Assembly (NCBI GenBank): GCA_025531455.1
Contig: JAMYHL010000028.1
Coordinates: forward strand, 434,001-498,000
Source of the DNA: Apiotrichum sp. Y4204
Taxonomy: Eukaryota > Basidiomycota > Tremellomycetes > Trichosporonales > Trichosporonaceae
Reading direction: 5' to 3'
Length of the DNA stretch: 64,000 nt
Shown here: one piece after another, positions 24,909 through 35,211 of the stretch
How the letters are laid out: the number at the start of each line of letters is the position of its first letter
How positions within the stretch are numbered: the first letter of the stretch is position 1
Position numbers and translations under genes: made by a program
Notes under the pieces: model-generated
What the model was told of the DNA's origin: nothing
What the model saw: only the letters and a program-made list of their open reading frames with translations
Database searches by the model: none

Positions 24909-25411
24909 TTACTTGGACGACGAGAACTTGGTGACGGCCTTGGTGCCCTCGGAGATGGCGTGCTTCGAGAGCTCACCGGGGAGGATGAGGCGGACGGCGG
25001 TCTGGATCTCACGCGACGAGATGGTGGAGCGGTGGTTGTACGACGCGAGCTTGGACGCCTCGGTGGCAATGCGCTCGAAAATGTCCGACACAAACGAGTT
25101 GAGAATGGCCATCGCCTTGTTGCTGATACCAGTGTCGGGGTGGACCTGCTTGAGGACCTTGTAAATGTAGGTAGAGTACGTCTCGACACGCTTCTTGGTG
25201 CGCTTCTTGCCGCCCTCCTTGGTCGACGACGACGTCTTGGCAGCCTTGGCGGGCGCCTTGGACGCGGCGGCGGGGGCCTTCGAGGCCTGCGAGGCGGGAG
25301 CCTTGGATGCGACAGCGGACTTGGGGGGCTGGGGTGTTAATGAAATGGTCAAGTGTTGGTGGCGGCGACGGCGGGTGGGGACTCTACGACCGCACAGAGA
25401 GGACTTACCAT
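24909..25411 (-). CDS. Histone H2B
   Basis: Core nucleosomal histone, 140 aa. The coding sequence is split in an unusual way: the ATG alone (25411-25409) is the first coding exon, followed by an 80-nt phase-0 intron (25329-25408, GTAAGT...AACACCCCAG), then the rest at 25328-24909. The protein starts [12 protein letters not shown] and has an Ala/Lys-rich tail. The histone fold is highly conserved ([53 protein letters not shown]) with the C-terminal helix [18 protein letters not shown], which holds the lysine that is ubiquitinated in fungal H2B. H2A is divergent, 603 bp away. An AATATATA element (25521-25528) on its strand, 110 bp upstream of the ATG, is the likely TATA box. Confidence 0.98.
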
Positions 25412-25520
25412 TGTGATTGGTTTGGGAAAGGTAAAGTGGTTGGACAAGGGACGCGCAAGGATGCAGGAAGTAGTGGTGGTGGTTGGGAAGAAGACCAAAG
25501 TCGGGGATGGTACTGGGGAA

Positions 25521-25528
25521 TATATATT
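25521..25528 (-). promoter_or_regulatory. TATA box of H2B
   Basis: On the minus strand this reads AATATATA, 110 bp upstream of the H2B ATG; it is itself within a short palindrome (GAATATATATTC). Confidence 0.5.
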
Positions 25529-25710
25529 CAGTAAACAGCGAGTGGTGAAGAAACGTTTGGACGAGTGGGATGTCAAAGGTCAACAGGGGAGGCAGGGAGG
25601 GGGCGAGTCGGCGCGTGTGTGGTCGGGGATGAGTGATGTGGTGTTGTGCCAAAGGGTGGGTGGCTGGGCGCTGGGCGTGATCTGAGTGATCCAAAAAAGC
25701 ATACGTACAT

Positions 25711-25730
25711 AAAAACATACGTATGTTTTT
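25711..25730. promoter_or_regulatory. 20-bp perfect palindrome midway between H2B and H2A
   Basis: The half site AAAAACATAC is followed directly by its reverse complement with no spacer. The centre (25720/25721) lies about 310 bp from the H2B ATG and 295 bp from the H2A ATG. A dimeric regulator bound here could serve both genes; this is inference. Confidence 0.6.
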
Positions 25731-26014
25731 ACATCCAGTGTCACTGTGCGTTCAGGGCTTCACACAAACAAAGTCGCGCTCAGCGCTTGCGCATCATGCA
25801 TCCACCATATCCCTTCCCCCCTCCTCCCTCCACTCGCACTCGCACGCAAAGCTCCCACTCCGCTCTCGCTCCTCCTCTCTTTCAAGAGATACAAATACCC
25901 TCCTCTCTACTTTACACCTTTCTTCCTCCCAACCATTGTCTCTCCAAGTCTCAACGCGTCTATCGCCCCACTGCATCTTCCTCTCCCAACACATCCCCAA
26001 CACATCTAATCAAC

Positions 26015-26483
26015 ATGTCTTCCGGTGGCAAGTCTGGTGGCAAGTCGGGTGCCGAGACCAAGTCGTCGTCGCGTTCCGCCAAGGCCGGCCTTCAGTGTGA
26101 GTAGAGAGATAGAGAGAGAGACTAGCTCGCTCTGTGATTTCCACGCTCACACCCCAGTCCCTGTCGGTCGTATCCACCGTCTCCTCAAGCGCGGCAACTA
26201 CGCCCAGCGTATCGGTTCCGGTGCCCCCGTCTACCTCGCCGCCGTCCTCGAGTACCTTGCTGCCGAGATCCTCGAGCTTGCCGGTAACGCCGCCCGTGAC
26301 AACAAGAAGTCGCGTATCGTTCCCCGTCACTTGCAGCTCGCCGTCCGCAACGACGAGGAGCTCAACAAGCTCCTCGGCAACGTCGTCATCTCGCAGGGTG
26401 GTGTCCTCCCCAACATTCTCTCCGAGCTCCTCCCCGCCAAGACGACCAAGAAGGGCACCGTCAAGAACTCGCAGGACGTCTAA
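26015..26483 (+). CDS. Histone H2A with C-terminal SQDV motif
   Basis: Core histone, 135 aa. Exons are 26015-26096 and 26158-26483; the 61-nt intron splits the Phe codon of LQ|F in the family's [15 protein letters not shown] motif. The fold is canonical ([57 protein letters not shown]). The C-terminus is KNSQDV. An SQ followed by an acidic and a hydrophobic residue is the site phosphorylated by ATM/ATR kinases in fungal H2A and animal H2A.X, so this canonical H2A should serve in DNA damage signalling; that role is established for the family, inferred here. Divergent from H2B. Confidence 0.98.
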
Positions 26484-28132
26484 GCGCCCCGCCCCCATCC
26501 GCGTTTGGGTTTCCGTTCTGTAGACGCGCACACTGCGCAACACCACCTTTTCGTACCATCTTCGTTTTCGCTGGTCTCCTTTGTCATCCGTAGCGATGCA
26601 GACTTTGTCACACTAGAAGCTTGTTTTGTCGCATTTGCGTGTCCAGTGGTGTGTTCTGGTGGTGCTGGCGCGTCGGGGTCGCGTTCATTACTCGTGTGTA
26701 TGTTTGGCTGCTCATGCTCTGGACTCTGCGCTTCCGCGTCGATGGCTCGTGGCTGTCCGACCACATATGACCGCGACAGGCATGCGTTCAGAAGTCTCCA
26801 GCCGGGGCATGAGCTCGTACAACCTCGCAAACGTAGGATTTCGGTTCGACCCATGCATCAGTGTCCGAGCGGGTAGCATCCATACATCCATAGCTTCGCA
26901 GTGCGCAGTGCAGAAGCATGGGCACAAGGGTAGCTTGGCTTGGTGTCGTGCTCGTGGATGGCCAGCTCGGCGCGAGGATGGCCAGGCTGGAGAGTCCGAG
27001 GGGGCGGAACCCGCGTGAGCGGAGCATGTCAATTTTATTTTCCATGATTTTTCGGGGTATTTTCCGAAGCAGGCTTTTGTTAATCGTTTTCTCTTTATTT
27101 ATTTTTTTATTTTTTTTTTCTTGTATCTCTGTAGACCCGTGGGTATCAGCTACGCCTGGGGTGCATAGCAAATATGCCTATGCATATGATGAAATGCGTT
27201 ATACTCGATTTGGGCACCGTAGGATGGAGGTATGCGTTGGGAAGAGGCGATCCTTGTTGTTTTGGTGGCATTTTTACCTGGCAAGCGCAGCAAGCTGCAA
27301 GAAGTGGTTTGCACGGTGCATCAGTCGGGAGTAAGTGAGGTATCACGGGGAGCTCCGTAGACTAGCTCAGGAGAGCTCGCCGGGTGGCCCTCGCGACAGT
27401 CGTATGTAGGTGTGCGCTGCCATCATAGTCGCGTATCCCCATTCCTTGTGGCGGTCGAGGACGATGGCGACGAGGGGATAACGACCACATGTCTGGGCAA
27501 CTGAGGAAGAGCACTCTCTGGGCAAAGCAAAGCTTTAAAAGATATGAATGAACCTCGAGGCGTCCAGGCTACTGCCCTCATCTGGTGCCGACAGCTCTGT
27601 CTGGTCTCGTCGCATATTCATATCCCCAAGTCAGTTCACAGGCTGATCGTCAGGGGGGAGCCCCAGGAGGGTCTTTGCACCCAGTTTCTCAGTCAACATG
27701 CGGACCATGAACGAAACGATTCGGTAGCCTGCGAAACACTGTACTTCCCAGAGCATGTTACCACTCCATCGCCATTGATATCGCGACAGAGAGACCCGTC
27801 CCCAGACCGCACGGCATTGCTCCCCGTAGCCATCTAAACCCCGACCCTTCCTGAAGACTCGTCTGCATCGTTCTCGAGCTCAAGTCCTTTCACATCATGC
27901 CTCATCCCCACACATCTGCTACCACCCATGTACGTTCGGCCTACGGCAAGTGTCCCGCCGCCACACACATCTGCCACACACATCTGCCACACTGTCGAAG
28001 ACAATCCAGAGGTTCTTGAACGGTATGAATGACATCATCAATGCACGTCGCAGATCATTCCACCCCCCCAGGTCTCATGCATACATGCGTAATCTTCGCC
28101 TCAATGGACTCCCAAATACCTCTATCAGCAAT

Positions 28133-28303
28133 CACGTGATGCGGTCTCGAAGATCCAAGATCCAAGATCGGCGATCCAGGGCAGGAACCAGAGTGCAGAG
28201 TGCTAGCTCCCTTAGCTCAGGGTCACCACATCGTCAACACCCAAACTGACCAAAAACATAGAGCTCTAATCCATCACGTGACCTGGATCACTCGCTTCAC
28301 GTG
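28133..28303. promoter_or_regulatory. Three TCACGTGA-type E-boxes upstream of histone H3
   Basis: CACGTG cores lie at 28133-28138, 28275-28280 and 28298-28303, each preceded by T and followed by A (ATCACGTGAT, ATCACGTGAC, TTCACGTGAT). CACGTG is the classic site for bHLH factors such as the Cbf1/USF class. The last two are 23 bp apart, about two helical turns. Confidence 0.5.
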
Positions 28304-28359
28304 ATTTCGTGATCTCTTGATCCGACCTCCACCGCCCGCGTTTGATCTGATCCATGATC
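28286..28359. promoter_or_regulatory. GATC cluster in the H3 promoter
   Basis: Six GATC tetramers in 74 bp, overlapping the E-box pair and ending 225 bp before the H3 ATG. Similar clusters recur in other intergenic regions of the window. Confidence 0.4.
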
Positions 28360-28487
28360 CATGATGCGTCAAAACAAAAATCATGCCCGCACCCTACATT
28401 GCGTATACTGCAGCAGCGCACCGCACCGCGTCCAGCTCGCGCAGCTCGAGTCTTTGCACACTTTGCATCCCCCCTCTCTCCCAATAA

Positions 28488-29040
<553 letters not shown>

Positions 29041-29386
29041 TTGCGCTAGCACCCTTGTAGTACCACAGCACCCCTTTTCGTTGCCCCCTCGGGGCCCTCT
29101 CTTCGATTTGCTAGCTTTCTTTGCCGGTATGCACCGAGCGTTTGATGTCTCTCCTATTACATTGCTGCAGTGTTTAGTTGCACGGTGTGTGGTGTGGTGT
29201 ATGTGTTGCAGGCCGGAGTTGTGCACGAGGCGCGTGGACTGGGTGGCCGTTGCTGTCCGACTGACCCTGTGTGCCTGTGCTCTTGATGTCGGTTCCGACC
29301 AGGAAATCCACCACAGTCCACCCATCCAAAAATATGCAAAGTACATGCCAAATCTATAGCCCCATCCCAGCCCCTCACAAGTCCCC
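29041..29386. other. Convergent 3' spacer of H3 and UTP7
   Basis: A 346-bp spacer between two stop codons, holding both 3' ends. No histone-type stem-loop is evident. A long open frame on the minus strand that crosses this spacer into antisense H3 is an artefact of skipping the last UTP7 intron. Confidence 0.6.
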
Positions 29387-31388
29387 CTATCCGAACCGCG
29401 CCAGCGCACCCGTCTCGCGCACAACCTCGCCAGCAGCGACACGGCGCTCCGTCTCGGCCGCGCGCTTCTCCGCCTCGACCTTGTCGCGTACCGCAAGCTA
29501 AAGTCAGCACAGACAAAAACCCAGGAACTCACAAGCTGCGGGTCGACGACATTCTTCTTCTTCTTGGCGAGGTAGCGTTTCATGGCGGTGCCCTTTCCGC
29601 GCATCTTGTGCCGCGCCTTCTTCTCCTTCTTCGAGGGTCCCTCCTCTGGCTCGTCGTCGTCGTCCGAGAGACCGCCCTCCACACCCTCGGGATTGGCCTT
29701 GCCCTCGAGTTCGAGCCGCTCGAGCCTTCCAAGCTGGCGGAACGAGCGGCCCTCGCGCTCGGCGTGCGTCGTCCCGCCCTTCTCGGGAGCAATGTGGCCC
29801 AAAAAGTCCGTGTCCAGCGTAATCAGCTCGGCGGGGATCTTGTCCATTACTGCGCGGACCTCGCGCTCGCGGCGGCGCGAGTACGACTCGAAGACATCCG
29901 CCTCGCCCGAATCGAAGTTTGCCTCGCCTGAGCCGGGGACGAGGAGGGAGGAGATTCCGCGATCGTGTCCGACGCCGAGCACGTCGTCGAACGGACAGAA
30001 ACGCAGAGAGTTGGCCGCCAGCCCCGGGAGAGGGAGGGTGAGGTATACTGCTGGTGTCTTTGAGCTTGCTTGCGGTGACTGGTATGTAGTGACGCCGGAG
30101 CGGCCGCCGACAGCGAGAACCCCCCGGCCCGAGTATGCAAGCGATGTCGGCGAGTTCCGCACCGTCCAGCTGCGCACTTCACGCCCCCACATGCGCTGGT
30201 CCCAGATCTTCACCGTGCCGTCCATGCCTGCGGTCGCGCAGTACCGCCCCACCGAGTTCTCGCTCGGGTCAATCGCGATGCCTGCGACGGGGCCGCGGTG
30301 AGCGAGCAGCTTGACGTGCGGTGTCGTCATGTTTGGCGACCACAGCGTCATCGTCCCGTTCGCGTGTCCCAGGTGAATAATTGCAGAGTGCGGGTTCTGC
30401 GCCATCGCCGACGGAGAGCCCAGGTGCGTTGCCATCTGTGTGATCATAACACCTGTGGACACGTCGTGGTACTTGAGGTGGCCGGCGTTGCCCTGGGTGT
30501 GAGCGATGAAATACAGGATAAGAGGGAAGCTTGGCGAGAGCTGGTAGTGTCTTGAAATGCGGGTGACAATTCCGGAACACCCGCGTCCCCATCCCGTCTC
30601 GCCTCTCTTCACTCGCGCCTCGGACTCACCACAGTAGACAACAGATAGTGGTACGGGAGGAACTCCATGTGCGTGGGGTCGATATGGTGCTTGAGCTTGT
30701 GGAGCTCCACGCCGTTCTGGTCGTAGATGAACACGTATTTCTTCTGCGCGACGGCGTAAAAATTCTCAGACTGCAGAAACTTGATATCCCGCACGGCCTC
30801 CTTGAGCTGGATCTCCGAGTTGAGCTTGCCCGCCTGCCAGTCAAACGTCGCAACATGTCCCTTTGCCGACGCGATCGCGAGGTATCGCCCGTTACGCGTG
30901 TAGTCGACCTTGTACGGTCCAAACCCGTCAAACTTGAGGTCAAAGCGCTTGTTCCCGCTCGCGACCCCGACCTCCTTGACAATCTCGTCCTGGCCGACGC
31001 GCCACGTCCGCTCGCCGTCCGCCTCGTCCACCTCGATCCCGCCCTGTCCGCCCGACATTGGCGCATTCAGCCACTCGTTGACGTCGATGCGCTCCGCCTT
31101 TGCCCGCTTGGTCGCCACATCCGTCCGTGCAACCTTGGCACGCAGCTTCTTGTCCCCTATACGCGACACCTTGGCGTCGGGGCGCAGCGGCTCCTCACCG
31201 CTCCCACTCGCGAGGTTGCGCTGGTGGAACGAACCCGGTAGCCGTGTCCGGTTGAGAATCGAGTGGTGTGTGGGGTCGACAGCTTCCTTGCCCTCGCCGC
31301 GATCGACCGTCTTGTGTGTCGCGGCCTTTGCCGGGCGCTTCCGTTTCGGAGGCCGCATCGGGCCCGCTGCGGCGAGGAGGGCGTCCAT
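29387..31388 (-). CDS. UTP7: U3 snoRNP / SSU processome WD40 protein Utp7
   Basis: Utp7 (BING4/WDR46) is a nucleolar WD40 protein of the small-subunit processome needed for 18S rRNA maturation. Exons are 31388-30630, 30492-29533 and 29497-29387; introns are 137 and 35 nt. The product is 609 aa. Residues 1-150 are basic and charged. The propeller runs from about 175 to 440 with blades such as [28 protein letters not shown] and [21 protein letters not shown]. After it comes the BING4 C-terminal domain ([32 protein letters not shown]), an acidic segment and a basic tail. The first splice restores the family signature around [17 protein letters not shown]. It is divergent from the Rsc9-like gene with only 296 bp between the start codons. 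Confidence 0.95.
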
Positions 31389-31684
31389 GGTGGTAACGAG
31401 TGGTGAAGAGTATTGTCTGTTGGATGAGTTGAGAGAGCTGGAAGAACAGTATTGGAGAGCAGTCTCGATCGAGGCGGCCAACTTTTGTGGTCAATTTGCG
31501 TGTCATTAAATTCTTATCAAGTGGTGGCGACGGGTTCTAATATATCACACACCTCACGTTGTGCCACGAGAACAGTCGTCGCGTCCCTTTATCCCACTCT
31601 TTGGATCGCGCGAAACAACAATTGCATGCATCTCGACAACAAAGACATTCTCCCATCCAGCAGTCCATCCATCCCATCCACGCC

Positions 31685-33939
31685 ATGACGGTCCCCCCAA
31701 CCGCGCGCCACCCCGCGCACGCGCAGCACTACCGCGCGCAGCCGCATCCGGGGGCAGGGGCAGGACAAGGGCACGCGCACGCGCCGCCCGCCCAGCAGCC
31801 ATCGCCGTACACGCCCAGCACGGCCGAGCTCGCCCCGGGCCCGCGGAACCGCCTGTGGCTCGCGCTCCGGTCGGGCATCGACACCGAGGTGGACTGGGCG
31901 CTTCCCCTGCTTGTACTCGCGTCGTATGATCGCCCAGACGTATTCGTGCTTGACATATGGCCCGATTCCGTCGCCGCACTCCAGGAATGGCCCGTCCGCT
32001 GGCTCGAGGACCTCGAGCGTGAGGCTGCGTACGGGACGCTCATACAGCCCGACTCCACCCCGTCTCCGTCGTCCTCGCGCGCAGCGCTTGGAGCCATCCC
32101 CGAATGGACACGGAATCCCGCGACGGAGCAGCGCGCAGCTCTCTGCCTCCAAGTCCTCCGGAACGCGAGCCAGACAGACCGCAACACGGCCATGATCGCC
32201 AAGACGGACTTTCCGACTGCGTTCCTCGCGCGCTTCTTCAGCCTCCCCACCTCGTTTCTCATCGACGTCGCGACGCGCGCCCCCGAGCCGTTCCAGCACG
32301 TGCTTGTGATTCTCCAGAGCCTGTACGACCGGATCGGCGGCCTGCGCCCGTTCGCTCGCGTGTTCGGCACTGTCCTCCCCACGCTTGCGATGGAGACGGC
32401 CGACATTGGCGTGCTCATCCTCGTGCTCCCCGTTTTGATACGCGCGTTTGCGAATCCCGCCCTCCCCCCCGCACCAGAGGGATTTACCCAGCACATGCTC
32501 TACTTTCTCACCCTCAACCCGCCGGCGCCGCTGCTCGATCTCGTCCTCGACCTCCTTGCTGTGCTTGCGAGCGTGCCCGCGTACGCGCGCATTATCCTCT
32601 CTGACCCCTCGTTTGTCGGATATCTCAAATCCCTGGTTCATCTGCTTGAACACGACGCGCGCCCCGAGAACGCCGTCTGGTCCCCCACCCTCCCGTTCCG
32701 CCCGATAGAGGTCATGAACCCTGCGTCCGAGGTGACTATCTCCCGGGTGGCGTCGCGCCGACGCCGCATGGAGCGCGAGCAAGACAAGGTCCGCATGGAG
32801 ATGTTTGGCGGCCCAGGCGTGTTCCGTGAAGTGGGGGACAAGCAGCCACAGCTCCCGCTGCCGATGATAAAGGAGCTGTGGGCAATGTCCGAGCCGAAGC
32901 GGTCCATTGCGTGGTGAGTAGAGGAGTTGCAACCGTTCTGAGCTCAATTCTGACTCCAGGATGCACGAGTCGTTTGTCTACAGCTCCCACGCGCAGATGC
33001 TGCAGGTGACCTTTTGGCACGCGTACCGCGACTTTTTCTCCAACCCTGCGGTTGTTGAGCAGCTCCTCTCCGCTTCCGAGGTCATCAAGAATGTCCAGGT
33101 CGCGTTCCCGGCCGCACAGGCCAAGCTGTGGGCGGACGAGCGGGGCGAGAAGAAGTTTGTCATTGCGGGCCTGGGCTTCCGCAAGGGTGGTGGTGAGTAC
33201 TTTGAGATGCGCGGGTGACAAACTCTCTCTGACATCAGCCGACCAGAGCCGTTTTACATGCCACTGGCGCGGGTGCCCGCAGCGTTCTGGGCCGAGTAAC
33301 CCAGGCGAGCTACTACAGCACATACAGCACGTGCATCTTGGTGTGCCGCCGGCATCGTGCGGCTGGGGTCTGTGCAAGCACACGCCGTTCACGACGGCGC
33401 ATCTGCTCACACATTTGCCGCTGGCGAAAGCGCCCCAGGTCCCCGAGTCGCTCAGTGTATACTCGTCCCAGCCGCCAGACCTTCTCGGCCAGCAGACCCT
33501 CACCGCCCACCCTCCGCCGCTTCTCCCATTGAGCACGCCTCTGCGCTTTACCGCCCAGATGACGCGACAGGACGCTGCCCGGCACCCAACAGGCGCGGCC
33601 TTCCTCGCTGCCCTGACGATCCGCGGCCTGGCGCGTAGTCTGCGCGCAGAGATGGAGGCGGCGCATCCGGGTGAGATGGGGCTCACGGACGCGCAGCGCC
33701 GCGAGAAGAAGAAGCATCTCGCAGAGGAACGCTTTGGCCTCCCGATCCCGGCGAGCGTCCTCCGCGAAGAGGAGGAGGAGGAGGACGAGACGCGCGGCAC
33801 GACCGAGGCGGACATGGCGGACGCGGAGCGCGAGCGCGCACGCGACGCATTCCGCACAGTCGAGGAGCGCGTGCTCGAGGTCGTAAGCACCAACTTTGCC
33901 GGTCTGGGCGGATATCTCGGCGAGGCGTTTGGGTGGTAG
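31685..33939 (+). CDS. Rsc9/ARID2-like subunit of a SWI/SNF-family chromatin remodeller
   Basis: Exons are 31685-32913, 32960-33192 and 33239-33939 with two 46-nt introns; the product is 720 aa. Residues 60-380 are helical and hydrophobic and look like an armadillo-type repeat region. Residues 395-486 resemble the RFX-type winged helix of the Rsc9/ARID2 family (AWMHESFVYSSHAQMLQVTFWHAYRDFF, EVIKNVQVAFPAAQAKL, KFVIAGLGFRKGG). Two C2H2-like fingers follow: C495, C500, H515, H520 and C528, C533, H542, H546. The C-terminal third has a charged helical stretch. Rsc9/ARID2 subunits target RSC or PBAF complexes to chromatin in the nucleus; the identity rests on domain order and motif memory, not on a search. 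A GGATA-rich repeat begins at the stop codon. Confidence 0.72.
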
Positions 33940-34337
33940 GATACCTAGGATAGCATAGGATAGGATAGGAGAAGGGTGTATTGCGGATAATGTATCAAGA
34001 TGCCGACTGAGTGCGATCGAAAGGATTGAAAGTGCGGGCAACGGCGGAGTTGCCCGGTGGGCGGACGGGCGGTTACTGCATGGCTGGCGGGTCTCGGCGT
34101 TTAACGATGGGATCACGCGGAATGCCGGGCAGTGTCCGGCGGGCAACCGGCGAGGACTCCATGTTCCGCGGATTGCCGTGAGTCAGGCGTCGGGCAAGTG
34201 TGCCCAGCGCCCGCGAGCGCAAGCACGGCGCTCAGAGCCAGTGAAACGAGGTATCGCAGGTATAAATGGGACTCTAGAACTGGCCGCCATCCGCCATCCC
34301 CCGTTCCCACCCTCCCAGCACCATCATCAAATCCACA
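33940..34337. other. Spacer with GGATA repeat and RidA promoter
   Basis: This 398-bp spacer starts with a short GGATA/TAGGATAGGA tandem tract (33938-33970) in the 3' flank of the Rsc9-like gene and ends with the TATA box of the RidA gene at 34261-34267, 71 bp before its ATG. Confidence 0.6.
34261..34267 (+). promoter_or_regulatory. TATA box of the RidA-family gene
   Basis: TATAAAT, 71 bp upstream of the ATG at 34338. Confidence 0.55.
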
Positions 34338-34912
34338 ATGTCCGACCGCGTCGCCAAGCCTGTCCCGGGGTACACTGCCGTGCCCTTCCTGTGTACGCCT
34401 GATAACTCATTGCTGTGCTGACTGCAGCGTCGGCGGTCGTGTCGAACGGGTTCGTCTTCTGCTCGGGGGCGATCCCCGCCAAGCCGGACGGCACGCTCGT
34501 GCAGGGCTCGATGAAGGACCGTGTGGTGAGTGGGAATGTGGGGGGGGGGGATAGGAGATGAGCGATTTCTGATTCTGGGTTCTGGGATTTCTGATTCTAC
34601 TCGGATCGCACTGCCGCTTCGTGCTAACAGCCAGAACCAGTGTATCGACAACCTCGCCGCCGTGCTCAAGGCGCACGGCTCGGACGTGCAGCACATTGTC
34701 AAGACCAACATTTTCGTGAGCCCCAATTCGGAGTTTCAAGCTTATGACAGGTGACTGGCTACGACGACTTTGCCGAGATGAACGAGGCGTACACTGCGCG
34801 CATGCCGACGCCGCCGCCTGCGCGCTCGTGTATTGGCGCAGCGGTGCTCCCGCGCGGCGTGGACATTGAGATTGAGTGTGTCGCTGTGCTCCCGAACAAG
34901 GCGCGTCTCTAG
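34338..34912 (+). CDS. RidA/YER057c/UK114-family enamine/imine deaminase
   Basis: RidA proteins are small trimeric enzymes that hydrolyse reactive enamine/imine intermediates such as 2-aminoacrylate, in cytosol or mitochondria. Exons are 34338-34392, 34428-34525, 34641-34715 and 34751-34912; introns are 35, 115 and 35 nt. The product is 129 aa, normal for the family. Family motifs appear only after splicing: SSAVVSNGFVFCSGAIP, NLAAVLKAHGSDVQHIVKTNIFVTGYDDFAEMN and the signature PPPARSCIGAAVLPRGVDIEIECVAVLP. R101 in ARSCIG is the conserved substrate-binding arginine. The donor of intron 1 is GTACGC; the phase of the final exons fixes the sites. There is no obvious targeting peptide, so a cytosolic form is likelier. 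Confidence 0.95.
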
Positions 34913-35062
34913 GTGGGCTGGGGGGAGAGAGGTATGGGGCTGGCGGGCTTTGCTGACGAACGACAGTAATCGGCGAAGAGCGAAGAATGATATGTTAGCC
35001 GGGAAGCGGTCACTCTTTGTCTGTCGCTGTATGCACCCTGTTGGCTGCGTTTATGGTTGTGC

Positions 35063-35105
35063 CTGCTCACCTCTGCTCACCTCTGCTCACCTCTGCTCAC
35101 ATCTG
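35063..35105. repeat. 10-bp tandem repeat (CTCTGCTCAC)
   Basis: Three perfect copies of CTCTGCTCAC plus partial copies on each side, in the 299-bp convergent spacer between RidA and UTP14. Confidence 0.9.
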
Positions 35106-35211
35106 TTTGACACCTGTCTGCACCCTGCTCGTTCTGCCATCTGATACTCCAAAGCATGCAATGACATACACCCCACAAATGAACCATCTACTAATAAACG
35201 CAGGTCTCGCT

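Larger units (their letters stand above)
25412..26014. promoter_or_regulatory. Divergent H2B/H2A promoter
   Basis: A 603-bp spacer between the two start codons. The H2B half carries a TATA element at 25521-25528. The exact middle carries a 20-bp perfect palindrome at 25711-25730, next to a related GCATACGTACAT. The H2A half is strongly pyrimidine-rich. Divergent H2A/H2B pairs are common in fungi and allow equal expression in S phase. Confidence 0.75.
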
